Shown: in pieces, positions 17,154 through 26,165 of the stretch
How the letters are laid out: each line of letters begins with the position of its first letter
Position numbering within the stretch: position 1 is the stretch's first letter
Source: Lysobacter sp. TY2-98
GTDB taxonomy: Bacteria; Pseudomonadota; Gammaproteobacteria; Xanthomonadales; Xanthomonadaceae
DNA: 64,000 nucleotides
Assembly (NCBI RefSeq): GCF_003367355.1
Contig: NZ_CP031413.1
Span: 2,460,921 to 2,524,920, forward strand
Direction of reading: 5' to 3'
The notes under the pieces: model-generated
Seen by the model: only the letters and a program-made list of their open reading frames with translations
Told to the model about the DNA's origin: nothing
Databases searched by the model: none
Made by a program: the position numbers and the translations under genes

Positions 17154-18362
17154 ATGAAGTCCCCCGCCCGCCTCGCCGGCCTGCTCGCCGCCGGTCTCAC
17201 CCTGACGCTCGGCCTCGCCGTCGCCCAGACCGGTCCTGTTCCGAACAACCAGCCGCCGCCGGCCATCGACGAACTCCCCGTCCCGCCGCCGCCGACCGTG
17301 CAGGCCAAGGCCTGGATCCTGATCGACTACGCCAGCGGCAACGTGCTCGCGGGCGAGAACTACGACACGCAGGTCGAGCCGGCGAGCATCACCAAGGTGA
17401 TGACGAGCTACGTCGTCGCCGCCGAACTCAAGGCCGGCAAGGTCAAGCGCGACGATCCGGTCATGATGACCGAGAACGCCTGGCGCAAAGGCGGCGCCGG
17501 CACCGAAGGCTCGTACTCCGGCTTCGAGGTCAACAAGACCGCGCCGCTGATCGAGATGGAAAAGGGCATGGTGGTCCAGTCGGGCAACGACGCCGCCATC
17601 GCGCTCGCCGAGCACATCGCCGGCAGCGAGGACGCGTTCGCGTCGCTGATGAACGCCTACGCCAAGCGCATCGGCCTCAAGCACACGCACTGGATGAATC
17701 CGGACGGCCTGCCGGCCGAAGGCCACTACACGACGGCGCACGATCTCGCGCTGCTCGGCCGCGCGCTGATCCACGACTTCCCGGAGTCGTATTCGCTCAA
17801 CAAGATCAAGGAATACACGGTCGGACCGATCACGCAGAGCAACCGCAACCGCCTGCTGTGGCGCGACGCGACCGTCGACGGCATCAAGACCGGCCACACC
17901 GCGACTGCCGGCTTCTGCCTGATGGCGTCGGCGCAGCGTGGCGACCAGCGCCTGATCTCGGTCGTCATGGGCGAACCGTCGGACGACCAGCGCATCAACG
18001 ATTCGCAGGCGCTGCTCAACTGGGGCTTCCGCTTCTTCGAGACGCACAAGCTCTACGACGCGAACAAGCCGATCTCAACGCAGCGCGTGTGGAAGGGCGC
18101 GGAGAACGAAGTGCGCCTGGGCCTCACTGAGCCGATGATGGTTACGCTGCCGCGCGGCCGCTACCAGCAGCTCAAGCCGGTGATGGACGTGCCGAAGCAG
18201 ATCGTCGGCCCGATCGCGAAGGGTCAGAAGATCGGCACCGTGCGCGTGATGCTCGGCAACAAGGTGCTCGCGCAGCGTCCGCTGGTCGCGCTCGATGCGG
18301 TCGAGGAAGCCGGCTTCTTCAAGCGCCTCTGGCACGAGCTTCTGATGTGGTGGAACTCGTAA
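17154..18362 (+). CDS. D-alanyl-D-alanine carboxypeptidase (PBP5/6 family)
   Basis: 402 residues from the ATG at 17154 (a TTG one codon earlier is in frame). Signal peptide about 1-25. Penicillin-binding motifs: SITK at 78-81 (S78 nucleophile), SGN in VQSGNDAAIAL, and KTG in GIKTGHTATAG. A C-terminal PBP5_C beta domain (about 290-380) is followed by an amphipathic membrane anchor (FFKRLWHELLMWW). Trims the terminal D-Ala of pentapeptides and so limits cross-linking. The A/T-rich stretch at 17060-17100 may hold its promoter. Confidence 0.95.
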   Translation: MKSPARLAGLLAAGLTLTLGLAVAQTGPVPNNQPPPAIDELPVPPPPTVQAKAWILIDYASGNVLAGENYDTQVEPASITKVMTSYVVAAELKAGKVKRDDPVMMTENAWRKGGAGTEGSYSGFEVNKTAPLIEMEKGMVVQSGNDAAIALAEHIAGSEDAFASLMNAYAKRIGLKHTHWMNPDGLPAEGHYTTAHDLALLGRALIHDFPESYSLNKIKEYTVGPITQSNRNRLLWRDATVDGIKTGHTATAGFCLMASAQRGDQRLISVVMGEPSDDQRINDSQALLNWGFRFFETHKLYDANKPISTQRVWKGAENEVRLGLTEPMMVTLPRGRYQQLKPVMDVPKQIVGPIAKGQKIGTVRVMLGNKVLAQRPLVALDAVEEAGFFKRLWHELLMWWNS

Positions 18363-18387
18363 GCGTTCGCGCCCCTGTCGACACGGA

Positions 18388-18412
18388 AAGCCCGCCTCGC
18401 GCGGGCTTTTTC
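18388..18412 (+). terminator. Intrinsic terminator of the D,D-carboxypeptidase gene
   Basis: Nine-bp stem AAAGCCCGC / GCGGGCTTT (18388-18396, 18402-18410) with a 5-base loop and a run of five T residues, 26 bases after the stop. Confidence 0.85.
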
Positions 18413-18521
18413 GTCTTAGCAATTCCTTAGCGCGACGCGCCGATCGGCGGCGCGCGTACAGCCGCTATGCTGGCGGCCGGCGCGCCGCGCCGATGACCTC
18501 ACCGCCAGGATGCTCGACGCC

Positions 18522-19460
18522 ATGACCGTACGGACCACCACCCTTTTCGCCGCCCTTGCGCTCGCCGCACTGCCCGCCGTCGCGGCCAACGTCGACGACG
18601 TCCGCAAGCAGCAGACCGCCCAGATCCCGACCTGCGCGCGTCCGCTCGGCACGATCTCGGTGTTGGAGCCGGAAGACGCGACCAACTGGTGGACCGGCCA
18701 GCAGCTCGAAGCACCCAGCAAGCTGATCAAGCTGTTCGTCGCCAAGTCGCGCTGCTTCACGCTGGTCGACCGCGGCGCCGGCATGAACGCGGCGATGCGC
18801 GAACGCGACCTCGCCTCGAGCGGTGAGCTGCGCAACCGTTCGAACATCGGCAAGGGCCAGATCAAGGCCGCCGACTACGTGATGGTTCCGGACCTCGTCA
18901 ACGCGAACAACAACGCCAGCGGCGCGAATATCGGTGGCCTGCTGGGTGGGCTCGTCGGCGGCCGCGCCGGTGCGGCGATCGGCGGGCTGAACTTCAAGAG
19001 CAAGACGGCGAACGTCGTGCTGACCGTCACCGATGTGCGCTCCTCCGAGCAGGTCGCGATGGCCGAAGGCAATGCCAAGAAGACCGACCTGGGCTGGTCC
19101 GGCAACGGCGTGCTGTTCGGCAGCTCGGGCCTCGGCGGCCTCGGCGCGGGCGGCTACGCGAACACCGAAGTCGGCCAAGTAATCACGCTGGCCTACCTGC
19201 AGGCTTACAACGACGTGGTGTCGCAACTCGGCGGCCTGCCGGCCAATGCCAGCGCCGCCAACGCCACGCAGGCGGTGACCGTCGCCAAGCCGGCGCGCCT
19301 CTTCAGCGATCCGGCCGGCAAGGGCAAGGTCGTCCGCGGCCTCGACGTCGGCATGATGCTGTATCCCACCGGCCAGAAACAGGGCGCGATGTGGGAGGTC
19401 GAGGACGAATTCGGCAACAAGGGCTGGGTGTCGTCGATGCTGCTGGAGATGTCGAAGTAA
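18522..19460 (+). CDS. CsgG/HfaB-like secreted protein with C-terminal SH3-like domain
   Basis: 312 residues from the ATG at 18522, which has AGGA at a workable distance; the ATG at 18510 abuts its own Shine-Dalgarno. Signal peptide about 1-22 (LALAALPAVAA). The middle domain (about 45-215) has the CsgG-type features of a glycine-rich hinge (NNNASGANIGGLLGGLVGG) and VVLTVTDVRSSEQVAMAEG. The C-terminal 70 residues (ARLFSDPAGKGKVVRGLDVGMML..., WEVEDEFGNKGWVSSMLLEM) look like a bacterial SH3 domain. Likely periplasmic or outer-membrane; whether it forms a pore like CsgG is unknown, since no curli genes are near. Confidence 0.75.
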   Translation: MTVRTTTLFAALALAALPAVAANVDDVRKQQTAQIPTCARPLGTISVLEPEDATNWWTGQQLEAPSKLIKLFVAKSRCFTLVDRGAGMNAAMRERDLASSGELRNRSNIGKGQIKAADYVMVPDLVNANNNASGANIGGLLGGLVGGRAGAAIGGLNFKSKTANVVLTVTDVRSSEQVAMAEGNAKKTDLGWSGNGVLFGSSGLGGLGAGGYANTEVGQVITLAYLQAYNDVVSQLGGLPANASAANATQAVTVAKPARLFSDPAGKGKVVRGLDVGMMLYPTGQKQGAMWEVEDEFGNKGWVSSMLLEMSK

Positions 19461-19581
19461 CGCGTCTCCGGCGCGTTCTTCCGAAGTGCCGCATGGGTGC
19501 TCGCGGCCTTCGAATTCTGAGGAGTCGGTACAGCCGCTCGGCGGAGTAGGCACACGACAACACGCCGCGTTTGCGGCATGG

Positions 19582-19607
19582 TCATGCAGGGCATTCGCCC
19601 TGCATGA
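19582..19607. repeat. Perfect 11-bp inverted repeat in the 19.5 kb intergenic region
   Basis: TCATGCAGGGC and its complement, separated by ATTC. No T-run follows on either strand, so it is not a classical terminator. It may be a dispersed palindromic element or a processed 3' end of the CsgG-like transcript. Confidence 0.6.
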
Positions 19608-19694
19608 ACCAACCCCGACCTTACTGACCTTCGGCACGCCCCACTTCAGGCCGCCGATGGCAGCCTACGAATCTGTCCCGCAAGGATTTCCTGC

Positions 19695-19991
19695 ATGAAG
19701 ACGATGCTGCTCGCGCTGGTGCTTGTGACCGGCGCTGCCCAGGCCCAGATGGCCGAGACGACGTCTACCACCGCGTCCGCTTCGACGGAAAACGCCAGCG
19801 CTTCCGAAGCGTCGTCGATCACGACGCCGGCCGCGCCAAAGGTCGCCGACAACGGCGAAAAGAAGATCTGCAAACTCGAGCGCGAACTGGGTAGCAATCG
19901 CGCCAAGCGCGTCTGCCACAGCCGTGAGGAGCTTGACGCGCAGAGCGAGGCGTCCCGCGCGGCGCTGTCCGCAGCTCAGCGCGGCCACTGA
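19695..19991 (+). CDS. Small periplasmic protein with conserved Cys pair
   Basis: 98 residues. Signal peptide about 1-18 (LALVLVTGAAQA), then a Ser/Thr/Ala-rich spacer (about 20-50) and a basic C-terminal domain EKKICKLERELGSNRAKRVCHSREELDA. This ICxxE...GSxxxxKRVCHSREE pattern occurs in many small uncharacterised proteobacterial envelope proteins; the two cysteines probably bond. AAGGA lies upstream of the start. Confidence 0.75.
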   Translation: MKTMLLALVLVTGAAQAQMAETTSTTASASTENASASEASSITTPAAPKVADNGEKKICKLERELGSNRAKRVCHSREELDAQSEASRAALSAAQRGH

Positions 19992-20044
19992 GGCGTCGCC
20001 GGCGCCCGGGTTGTGATCGGCGCGCCGGCCCCCATAGTGGGGCG

Positions 20045-20323
20045 ATGGACATCCACTCCGACAACCCCGATCACGGCTTCCAGTTCCCCGGCGAATTCGA
20101 GCTGTCCGCGATGGGTCCCGCCGAGGCCGGACTCGAAGTCTCGTTGCCGCGTCTGCTGGTCGAGGCCGGCGTCGATCTAATCCACGAGGACGTGAGCTGG
20201 AAGGCGTCCTCGAACGGCAAGTACGTCTCGGTGCGCATCCGCTTCCGCGCCAACAGTCGCGACGAGCACGAGCGCGCGCACAGGCTGCTGCGTGACCATC
20301 CCGAAGTGAAGTGGACGCTGTGA
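20045..20323 (+). CDS. DUF493 (YbeD-family) protein
   Basis: 92 residues, with [15 protein letters not shown] at the N-terminus and the pattern [36 protein letters not shown] at the C-terminus, both characteristic of YbeD. The fold resembles the ACT-type regulatory domain of D-3-phosphoglycerate dehydrogenase. In enterobacteria ybeD lies between dacA and lipB; here the same ybeD-lipB-lipA order is kept and a carboxypeptidase gene lies 1.7 kb upstream. Overlaps lipB by 4 bases (GTGA). Confidence 0.88.
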   Translation: MDIHSDNPDHGFQFPGEFELSAMGPAEAGLEVSLPRLLVEAGVDLIHEDVSWKASSNGKYVSVRIRFRANSRDEHERAHRLLRDHPEVKWTL

Positions 20324-21018
20324 GCGACGCCTGCGCGGCAGTCGCCCCGCCTGACGGCGGTGCCGACGCGACCGTGCCGACGGCGCTCGTCCGCGACCTC
20401 GGCCGCCAGCCGTACGAGCCGGTGTGGCGCGCGATGCAGGCGTTCACCGACGCCCGCGACGAGGCCACGGCGGACGAGCTCTGGCTGGTCGAACACGATC
20501 CGGTGTTCACCCTCGGCCAGGCCGGCAAACCCGAACACGTGCTGATGGCCGGTGACATCCCGGTGATCCACGTCGATCGCGGCGGGCAGGTGACCTACCA
20601 CGGCCCCGGCCAGATCGTGCTGTATCCGCTGCTCGACCTGCGCCGGCTCAAGGTCGGCGTGAAGGACTACGTCTGCAAGGTCGAGCAGTCGATGATCGAC
20701 ACGCTGGCCGACTGGAACATCCACGCGGTGCGCCGCGACGGCGCGCCCGGCGTCTATGTCAACGACGCCAAGATCGGCGCGCTCGGCATTCGCGTGCGCC
20801 ACGGCTGCACGTTCCACGGGCTCGCGTTCAACATCGCGATGGACCTGGAACCGTTCCGCCGCATCAATCCCTGCGGCTACGCCGGTCTGCAGGTGACGAG
20901 CATGGCCGGCCTGGGCGGCCCTTCGTCGCTCGAACCCGTGAAGACCCGGCTGATCGAGCACATTGCGCGCCAGTTCGGCCTGTCGACCTGCACCGGACCG
21001 GCGCCCCCGTTCGCCTGA
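20320..21018 (+). CDS. lipB: Octanoyl-[acyl-carrier-protein]-protein octanoyltransferase
   Basis: 232 residues from the GTG at 20320, which overlaps the ybeD stop (GTGA); an in-frame GTG three codons earlier is possible. Moves octanoate from ACP to lipoyl domains. Motifs: [13 protein letters not shown] (substrate loop), catalytic lysine in [12 protein letters not shown], and catalytic cysteine in [14 protein letters not shown]. Full length. First of the lipoate genes, 167 bases before lipA. Confidence 0.96.
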   Translation: MSDACAAVAPPDGGADATVPTALVRDLGRQPYEPVWRAMQAFTDARDEATADELWLVEHDPVFTLGQAGKPEHVLMAGDIPVIHVDRGGQVTYHGPGQIVLYPLLDLRRLKVGVKDYVCKVEQSMIDTLADWNIHAVRRDGAPGVYVNDAKIGALGIRVRHGCTFHGLAFNIAMDLEPFRRINPCGYAGLQVTSMAGLGGPSSLEPVKTRLIEHIARQFGLSTCTGPAPPFA

Positions 21019-21185
21019 CCGCCACGCGGACGTCGCAACCACGCATCCGCGCATCGGGTACAGCCCGCCGGCCATCGTCCCGCCCGCATCGACCCGCCGT
21101 TGCTCCTGCGTTTTGGCGTTCGACGTCGCGGCGCGGGACAATGCATACCCGGCCCGCGCCGGATCGTCCTCCCACGGCCGCTGCC

Positions 21186-22187
21186 ATGTCCGACTCCCGC
21201 ACCATTCCCCTCGCCGTCGTCGAAAGCGCCTCGTCCCTGGTCGAGGGCGCGAAGCAGCTGGGCGGCGACAAGATCGGCCGCAGCCCGGTGAAGTTCGACG
21301 AGGCGCCGGTGCTGCGCAAACCGTCTTGGATCCGCGTGCGGATTCCATCCGGCAACGCGGTGGCGAACCTCAAGGCCAAACTGCGCGAGAACCGCCTCGT
21401 CACCGTCTGCGAGGAAGCGAGCTGCCCGAACATCCACGAGTGCTTCGGCCACGGCACCGCGACTTTCATGATCCTCGGCGAGGTCTGCACGCGCCGCTGC
21501 AGCTTCTGCGACGTCGCCCATGGCCGTCCGAAGCCGCCGGATGCGAGCGAGCCGCTCAACCTCGCGCACACCGTCGCCGACATGGGCCTGCGCTACGTCG
21601 TTGTGACCAGCGTCGACCGTGACGATCTCCGCGACGGCGGCGCGCAGCATTTCGTCGACTGCATCAGCGCGATCCGCGAGCACTCGCCGCGCACCAAGAT
21701 CGAAGTGCTCACGCCGGATTTCCGCGGCAAGGGCCGCATGGACCGCGCACTGGAAATCCTGGCGACGAGCCCGCCCGACGTGTTCAACCACAACATCGAG
21801 ACGGTGCCGGACCTGTATCCGAACGTGCGCCCGGGTGCGGATTACCAGTGGTCGCTTACGCTGCTGCAGCGCTTCAAGGCGCAGCACCCCGACATCGCGA
21901 CCAAGTCGGGCGTGATGCTCGGCCTCGGCGAGACGATGGAGCAGGTCGAGAACACGCTGCGCGACCTGCGCGCGCACGACGTCGACATGGTGACGATCGG
22001 CCAGTACCTGCAGCCGACGCCGCACCACCATCCGGTGATGAAGTACTGGACGCCCGATGAGTTCAAGCAGCTCGAGGACTTCGGCTACGCGCTCGGCTTC
22101 ACGCACGTCGCGTCGGGCCCGCTGGTGCGTTCGTCCTACCACGCGGACCGCTCGGCGGCCGAAGCCGGCGTTGTCGAAACGGCCTGA
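21186..22187 (+). CDS. lipA: Lipoyl synthase
   Basis: 333 residues from the ATG at 21186. Radical-SAM enzyme that inserts two sulfurs into octanoyl-lipoyl domains. Auxiliary Fe-S cluster ligands C75, C80 and C86 (CxxxxCxxxxxC); radical-SAM cluster C101, C105 and C108 (CxxxCxxC). The serine ligand lies in the C-terminal RSSY motif, which is present. Follows LipB, which supplies the octanoylated substrate. Confidence 0.97.
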   Translation: MSDSRTIPLAVVESASSLVEGAKQLGGDKIGRSPVKFDEAPVLRKPSWIRVRIPSGNAVANLKAKLRENRLVTVCEEASCPNIHECFGHGTATFMILGEVCTRRCSFCDVAHGRPKPPDASEPLNLAHTVADMGLRYVVVTSVDRDDLRDGGAQHFVDCISAIREHSPRTKIEVLTPDFRGKGRMDRALEILATSPPDVFNHNIETVPDLYPNVRPGADYQWSLTLLQRFKAQHPDIATKSGVMLGLGETMEQVENTLRDLRAHDVDMVTIGQYLQPTPHHHPVMKYWTPDEFKQLEDFGYALGFTHVASGPLVRSSYHADRSAAEAGVVETA

Positions 22188-22483
22188 TCCGCCTGTTGGC
22201 GACACGCTGCGTCGCACCGCATCCACGCCGCATTGCCGCCCACGCGGCGCATAGTCCCTGAACCCGCGGCGACCGCCACGGCCGCTGGGTGACGACGCCC
22301 GCAATCCCGGCTGAATCCCCGGCGACGGGCGCCGTGTGCAGCTTGCGCTGCGCGCCCCATCGCGTTCATATGGGGTCGACGGCCCGTGCAACTTTCGGCA
22401 CTGGGCGGCGGTCTCAACCGCATCCACCGTGGTACCCCCGGCGATTGGCCGGACCTGATCGGCGACCCCACCGCCCGGATCCG
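22188..22483. other. About 300 bp between lipA and prc with no gene
   Basis: No reading frame with coding character and no clear hairpin terminator. Probably holds the prc promoter, but no convincing -35/-10 pair stands out by eye. Confidence 0.5.
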
Positions 22484-24661
22484 ATGAAGCTCAAGACCTC
22501 CCTGCTCGCCCTCCTCCTCACTGCGCCGGTCGCGCTGCTCGCGCGTCCCGACAGTGCGTCCACCGCGATTCCGAACGCGCCCACGCAGGACCAGGCCACC
22601 GCGGCCAAGCTGGTCTACGGCCTGCTGTCGGACAGTCGCTACGCGTACCGCCCGCGCGCGCTCGACGACGCGCTGAGCGCCGACATCTACAAGCGCTATC
22701 TCGAATCGCTGGATCCGAACAAGCAGTTCTTCACCGCGCAGGACATCGCGAAGTTCGATGCGTACAAGGACAAGCTCGACGACGCGATCAAGAGCGGCGA
22801 CCTGAGCCCCGCGTACGCGATCTTCGCGTCGTATCGCCAGCACGCCACCGCGCGTGCGCAGTACGCGCGTGAACTGCTCAAGCAGAACATCTTCGATTTC
22901 AGCGGCAACGACCAGTTCCAGTACGACCGCAAGGATGTGCCGTGGGCCGCCGACAACGCGGCGCTCGACACGCTGTGGAAGGAGTCGGTGCGCAACGACT
23001 GGCTGCGCCTGAAGCTCGCCGGCAAGCAGCCCGACGAAATCCGCAAGACGCTCGACAAGCGCTACGCCAACCTCGCGCAGAGCATCGGCGAGTTGAAGGG
23101 CGAGGACGTGTTCCAGTCCTTCCTCAACAGCTATGCGAATGCGGTCGATCCGCACACGGATTACTTCACCCCGCGCAGCGCCGACAATTTCAACCTGACG
23201 ATGTCGAACACGCTGGAAGGCATCGGCGCCGTGCTGCAGAAGCAGGACGACGTCGTGGCCATCCGCGAGATCGTCGCCGGCGGTCCCGCGTCGAAGACCG
23301 GCAAGGTCAAGCCGGGTGATCGCGTGATGGCGGTCGGCCAGGGCACCAGCGGGCCGATGGAAGACGTGATCGGCTGGCGCATCGACGATGTCGTCGCCAA
23401 GATCCGCGGCACCAAAGGCACGACGGTTCGCCTCGATGTCGTGCCGGCGGAATCGCCGCTCGATTCGAAGCCGATGCGCGTGAACATCGTGCGCGATCGC
23501 GTGCGTCTCGAGGACCAGGCCGCCAAGGCCGAAACCATCGACGTGCCCGCCACGAACGGCAAGCCCGCGCAGAAGATCGGCGTGATCAAGCTGCCGGCGT
23601 TCTACCAGGACTTCGACGCGCGCCGTCGCGGTGACAAGGACTTCGCGTCCGCCACGCGCGATGTCGCGAAGCTGCTGCAGACGTTGCGCGACCAGCACGT
23701 CGACGGCGTCGTGCTCGACCTGCGCGGAAACGGCGGTGGTTCGCTCGACGAAGCCATCGAACTCACCGGCCTCTTCATCGACGAAGGCCCGGTCGTGCAG
23801 GTGCGCGAGTCCGGCGGCCGCGTGACGGTCAACGGCGACGACGACAAGCACATCGCATGGGAAGGCCCGCTCGCGGTGCTGATCAACCGCGGTTCGGCGT
23901 CGGCGTCGGAAATCTTCGCGGGTGCGATCCAGGACTACGGGCGCGGCCTCGTCATCGGCGAGACCACGTTCGGCAAGGGCACCGTGCAGACGCTGCTCGA
24001 TCTCGACCGCTGGCCGGCGAATGAGCAGGCGCGCTTCGGCCAGGTCAAGCTCACCGTGCAGCAGTTCTTCCGCGTGAGCGGCAGCTCGACGCAGCACAAG
24101 GGCGTGGTGCCCGACATCGCGTTCCCGGCGTCGGTCGATGCCAGCGAATTCGGCGAGAGCACCTACGACAACGCGTTGCCGTGGGCGCGCATCGCCGCCG
24201 TGCCGCACACCACCTACGGCGATTTCCGCCCGATCCTGCCGACACTGCTCGCCGATCACGAGAAGCGCGTCGCCGCCGATCCGGAATTCCAGTGGTGGAG
24301 TCAGGACGTCGCGCAATTCCGCAAGGAACGTGCGGACAAGTCGATTTCGCTCAACGAGGCCGAACGCCGCGGCGAGCGTGACCAGGAAGAAGCCAAGCGC
24401 AAGCAGCGCCAGGCCGAGCGCGCCAAGCTCGGTATCGCGCTGGATCCACTGGCGGACGACGACGACGACGGCCTGCAGGCGAACGAGCGTGACATCGCGA
24501 AGGATGCGCAGCGCGACAAGCTCGCCGACAAGCGTCCCGACCCGCTGCTGCGCGAAGCCGCATCGATCCTGGGTGACGCGGTGAGTGTGCTCGGCAACGA
24601 TCGCCAGCTCTCGGCGAAGGTGCTGCCGACCGCGCGCAGCCCGGGCCACTGGGCCGACTGA
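22484..24661 (+). CDS. prc: Carboxy-terminal processing (tail-specific) protease
   Basis: 725 residues from the ATG at 22484; an upstream extension in the same frame lacks coding features. Signal peptide about 1-20. Order: helical N-terminal domain, PDZ (about 245-325), S41 peptidase core with LRGNGGGSLDEA, and the Ser/Lys dyad in GSASASEIFAGA...GETTFGKGTVQ. The C-terminal DUF3340 region (about 530-725) is charged. Degrades mis-tagged or specific periplasmic substrates, and in E. coli trims PBP3 and peptidoglycan hydrolases. Full length. Confidence 0.94.
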   Translation: MKLKTSLLALLLTAPVALLARPDSASTAIPNAPTQDQATAAKLVYGLLSDSRYAYRPRALDDALSADIYKRYLESLDPNKQFFTAQDIAKFDAYKDKLDDAIKSGDLSPAYAIFASYRQHATARAQYARELLKQNIFDFSGNDQFQYDRKDVPWAADNAALDTLWKESVRNDWLRLKLAGKQPDEIRKTLDKRYANLAQSIGELKGEDVFQSFLNSYANAVDPHTDYFTPRSADNFNLTMSNTLEGIGAVLQKQDDVVAIREIVAGGPASKTGKVKPGDRVMAVGQGTSGPMEDVIGWRIDDVVAKIRGTKGTTVRLDVVPAESPLDSKPMRVNIVRDRVRLEDQAAKAETIDVPATNGKPAQKIGVIKLPAFYQDFDARRRGDKDFASATRDVAKLLQTLRDQHVDGVVLDLRGNGGGSLDEAIELTGLFIDEGPVVQVRESGGRVTVNGDDDKHIAWEGPLAVLINRGSASASEIFAGAIQDYGRGLVIGETTFGKGTVQTLLDLDRWPANEQARFGQVKLTVQQFFRVSGSSTQHKGVVPDIAFPASVDASEFGESTYDNALPWARIAAVPHTTYGDFRPILPTLLADHEKRVAADPEFQWWSQDVAQFRKERADKSISLNEAERRGERDQEEAKRKQRQAERAKLGIALDPLADDDDDGLQANERDIAKDAQRDKLADKRPDPLLREAASILGDAVSVLGNDRQLSAKVLPTARSPGHWAD

Positions 24662-24686
24662 TCCGATCGCAACATCGCAACAAACG

Positions 24687-24720
24687 GATAGCGGGCGCCT
24701 TCGGGCGCCCGTTATCGTTT
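24687..24720 (+). terminator. Intrinsic terminator of prc
   Basis: A 13-bp stem (24687-24699 with 24704-24716, one G-T pair) with a TTCG loop and GTTT following, 25 bases after the stop and just before the next start codon (24726). Confidence 0.8.
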
Positions 24721-24725
24721 CAGCC

Positions 24726-25544
24726 ATGGACCGCACCCCCGACAAACTCGACCGTGCCCGCGACCTGCTCGACGACGGCGAGCCCACGCTGCAGCAGCTG
24801 GCCGATGCGGTCGGCTGGAGCCCCGCGCACCTGCAGCGCCGCTTCGCCGCGCGCTTCGGGCTGAGTCCCGCCGACTACCTGGCGCAGCGCAAGCTCGGTC
24901 GCCTCAAGCAGGCGCTGCGCGATGGCGTCGACGTCACCACCGCGATCGTCGACGCCGGCTACGGCTCACCGTCGCGCGTGTACGAATCGGGCGCCGCGCG
25001 GCTGGGCATGGCGCCGTCGCGCTATCGCCGCGGTGGCGCGGGCGAGGCGGTGCGCTGGAGCGTCATCGACACCGCGCTCGGCCGCGCACTCGTCGCTGCG
25101 ACCGAACGTGGCATCTGCTCGATCGAACTGGGCGACGACGAAGCGGCACTGGAAGCGAAGCTGCGGCACGAATTTCCGCAGGCGACGCTGGAGCGCGTCG
25201 ACGAAGGGCGTGATGATTTTCTCGCGCCGCGCCTGCAGTCGGTCGCGAATGCGCTCGCGGGACTCGCATCGGACGTCGAGCTCGATCTCATCGGCACGGC
25301 GTTCCAGAAGCGCGTCTGGGACGCGCTGATGCGCATTCCGAAAGGCGAGACCCGCAGCTACGCCGAGCTCGCCGAATCGCTCGGCGCACCGCGTGGTGCG
25401 CGTGCGGTGGCGCGGGCGTGCGCAGGGAACCGGCTGGCGATCGTGGTGCCCTGTCACCGCGTGGTGCGCGGTGATGGCTCACTGGGCGGCTATCGCTGGG
25501 GGCTGCCGCTCAAGCAGCGCGTGCTGGATCGCGAGCGGGCTTAA
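24726..25544 (+). CDS. Ada-like AraC-HTH / O6-methylguanine-DNA methyltransferase
   Basis: 272 residues. The AraC-type helix-turn-helix (about 8-98) comes first, then the O6-alkylguanine methyltransferase domain (about 105-270) with acceptor C243 in IVVPCHRV. Compared with E. coli Ada it lacks the N-terminal zinc-cysteine domain that accepts methyl groups from phosphotriesters and switches Ada into an activator. So it can repair O6-methylguanine and bind DNA, but how it would sense damage is unclear. It begins 6 bases after the prc terminator. Converges with the gene ending at 25541 (4-base overlap). Confidence 0.87.
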   Translation: MDRTPDKLDRARDLLDDGEPTLQQLADAVGWSPAHLQRRFAARFGLSPADYLAQRKLGRLKQALRDGVDVTTAIVDAGYGSPSRVYESGAARLGMAPSRYRRGGAGEAVRWSVIDTALGRALVAATERGICSIELGDDEAALEAKLRHEFPQATLERVDEGRDDFLAPRLQSVANALAGLASDVELDLIGTAFQKRVWDALMRIPKGETRSYAELAESLGAPRGARAVARACAGNRLAIVVPCHRVVRGDGSLGGYRWGLPLKQRVLDRERA

Positions 25545-25891
25545 CCGCGCGTCGGTGACGCGCCGGCGGCATCTCCGTCGCGCCGACGCTGCGCCGCATT
25601 CGGCAGCGGCAACAGCGGCAGATCGCCGCGGCTGTCGTCCCGGACATGATCCGCGCCGCTGGCGAGCAGGTCCCGGCACTGCTGCAACGCGCCCTCCGCT
25701 TCGCGCAGAAATTCGATGGCCGATTCGATGTCCTCGTGCACGAGTTCACGACCGACGCTGGCGGCCACGCTCGCCGTGCTGACCATGTTGCGCAGGTCGT
25801 GCAGCCAGCGCGCGTGGGACGGCGTTTCGTCAAACGGTGGGATCGCCTCGAACATCATCGACTGCGGGACTCCTGGCCGATCGGCCTTCAC
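25541..25891 (-). CDS. Small protein with a histidine-kinase H-box-like motif
   Basis: 116 residues. The central part reads ARWLHDLRNMVSTASVAASVGRELV followed by a second helix (IESAIEFLREAEGALQQCRDLL). HDLRN is the phospho-accepting H-box found in HisKA domains, and two long helices fit a dimerisation/histidine-phosphotransfer hairpin. There is no ATPase domain, and the C-terminal third is disordered. It could be a stand-alone phosphotransfer or decoy dimerisation domain. Overlaps the Ada-like gene tail to tail by 4 bases. Confidence 0.6.
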   Translation of the reverse strand: MKADRPGVPQSMMFEAIPPFDETPSHARWLHDLRNMVSTASVAASVGRELVHEDIESAIEFLREAEGALQQCRDLLASGADHVRDDSRGDLPLLPLPNAAQRRRDGDAAGASPTRG

Positions 25892-26165
25892 GACGCGTTG
25901 ACGCCACCTTATCGGGCACCCCTCCTGCCGCTCAATGGACGCTTGGCGTATTCAGCAATTCAGCAAGCTGATGCGCGTCACACCATGCGGCCGCGCATCC
26001 ACTCAAGCGGCTGCACGCGAGCGGCCGTACGTGCCGCACGTGCGGACCCGCGTCGCTGCACCTAGGGGCAATAGGCACCACGGCGCGATCCGCCTCTAAT
26101 GACGTCACGCGACGCGCCTTATGCGCGCGTCGCCATCGTCGCCGTGCTGAGACGGAGAGTGCGTC
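25892..26165. other. Divergent intergenic region of about 270 bp
   Basis: Lies between the starts of the HDLRN protein (minus) and the QEGLA protein (plus). It must hold promoters for both, but no confident promoter, operator or small gene is visible. GGAG at 26154-26157 is the ribosome-binding site of the plus-strand gene. Confidence 0.5.

Noticed and set aside
22136..24787. An 883-codon minus-strand frame opposite prc
   Set aside because: Shadow of the Prc protease gene; no recognisable domain.
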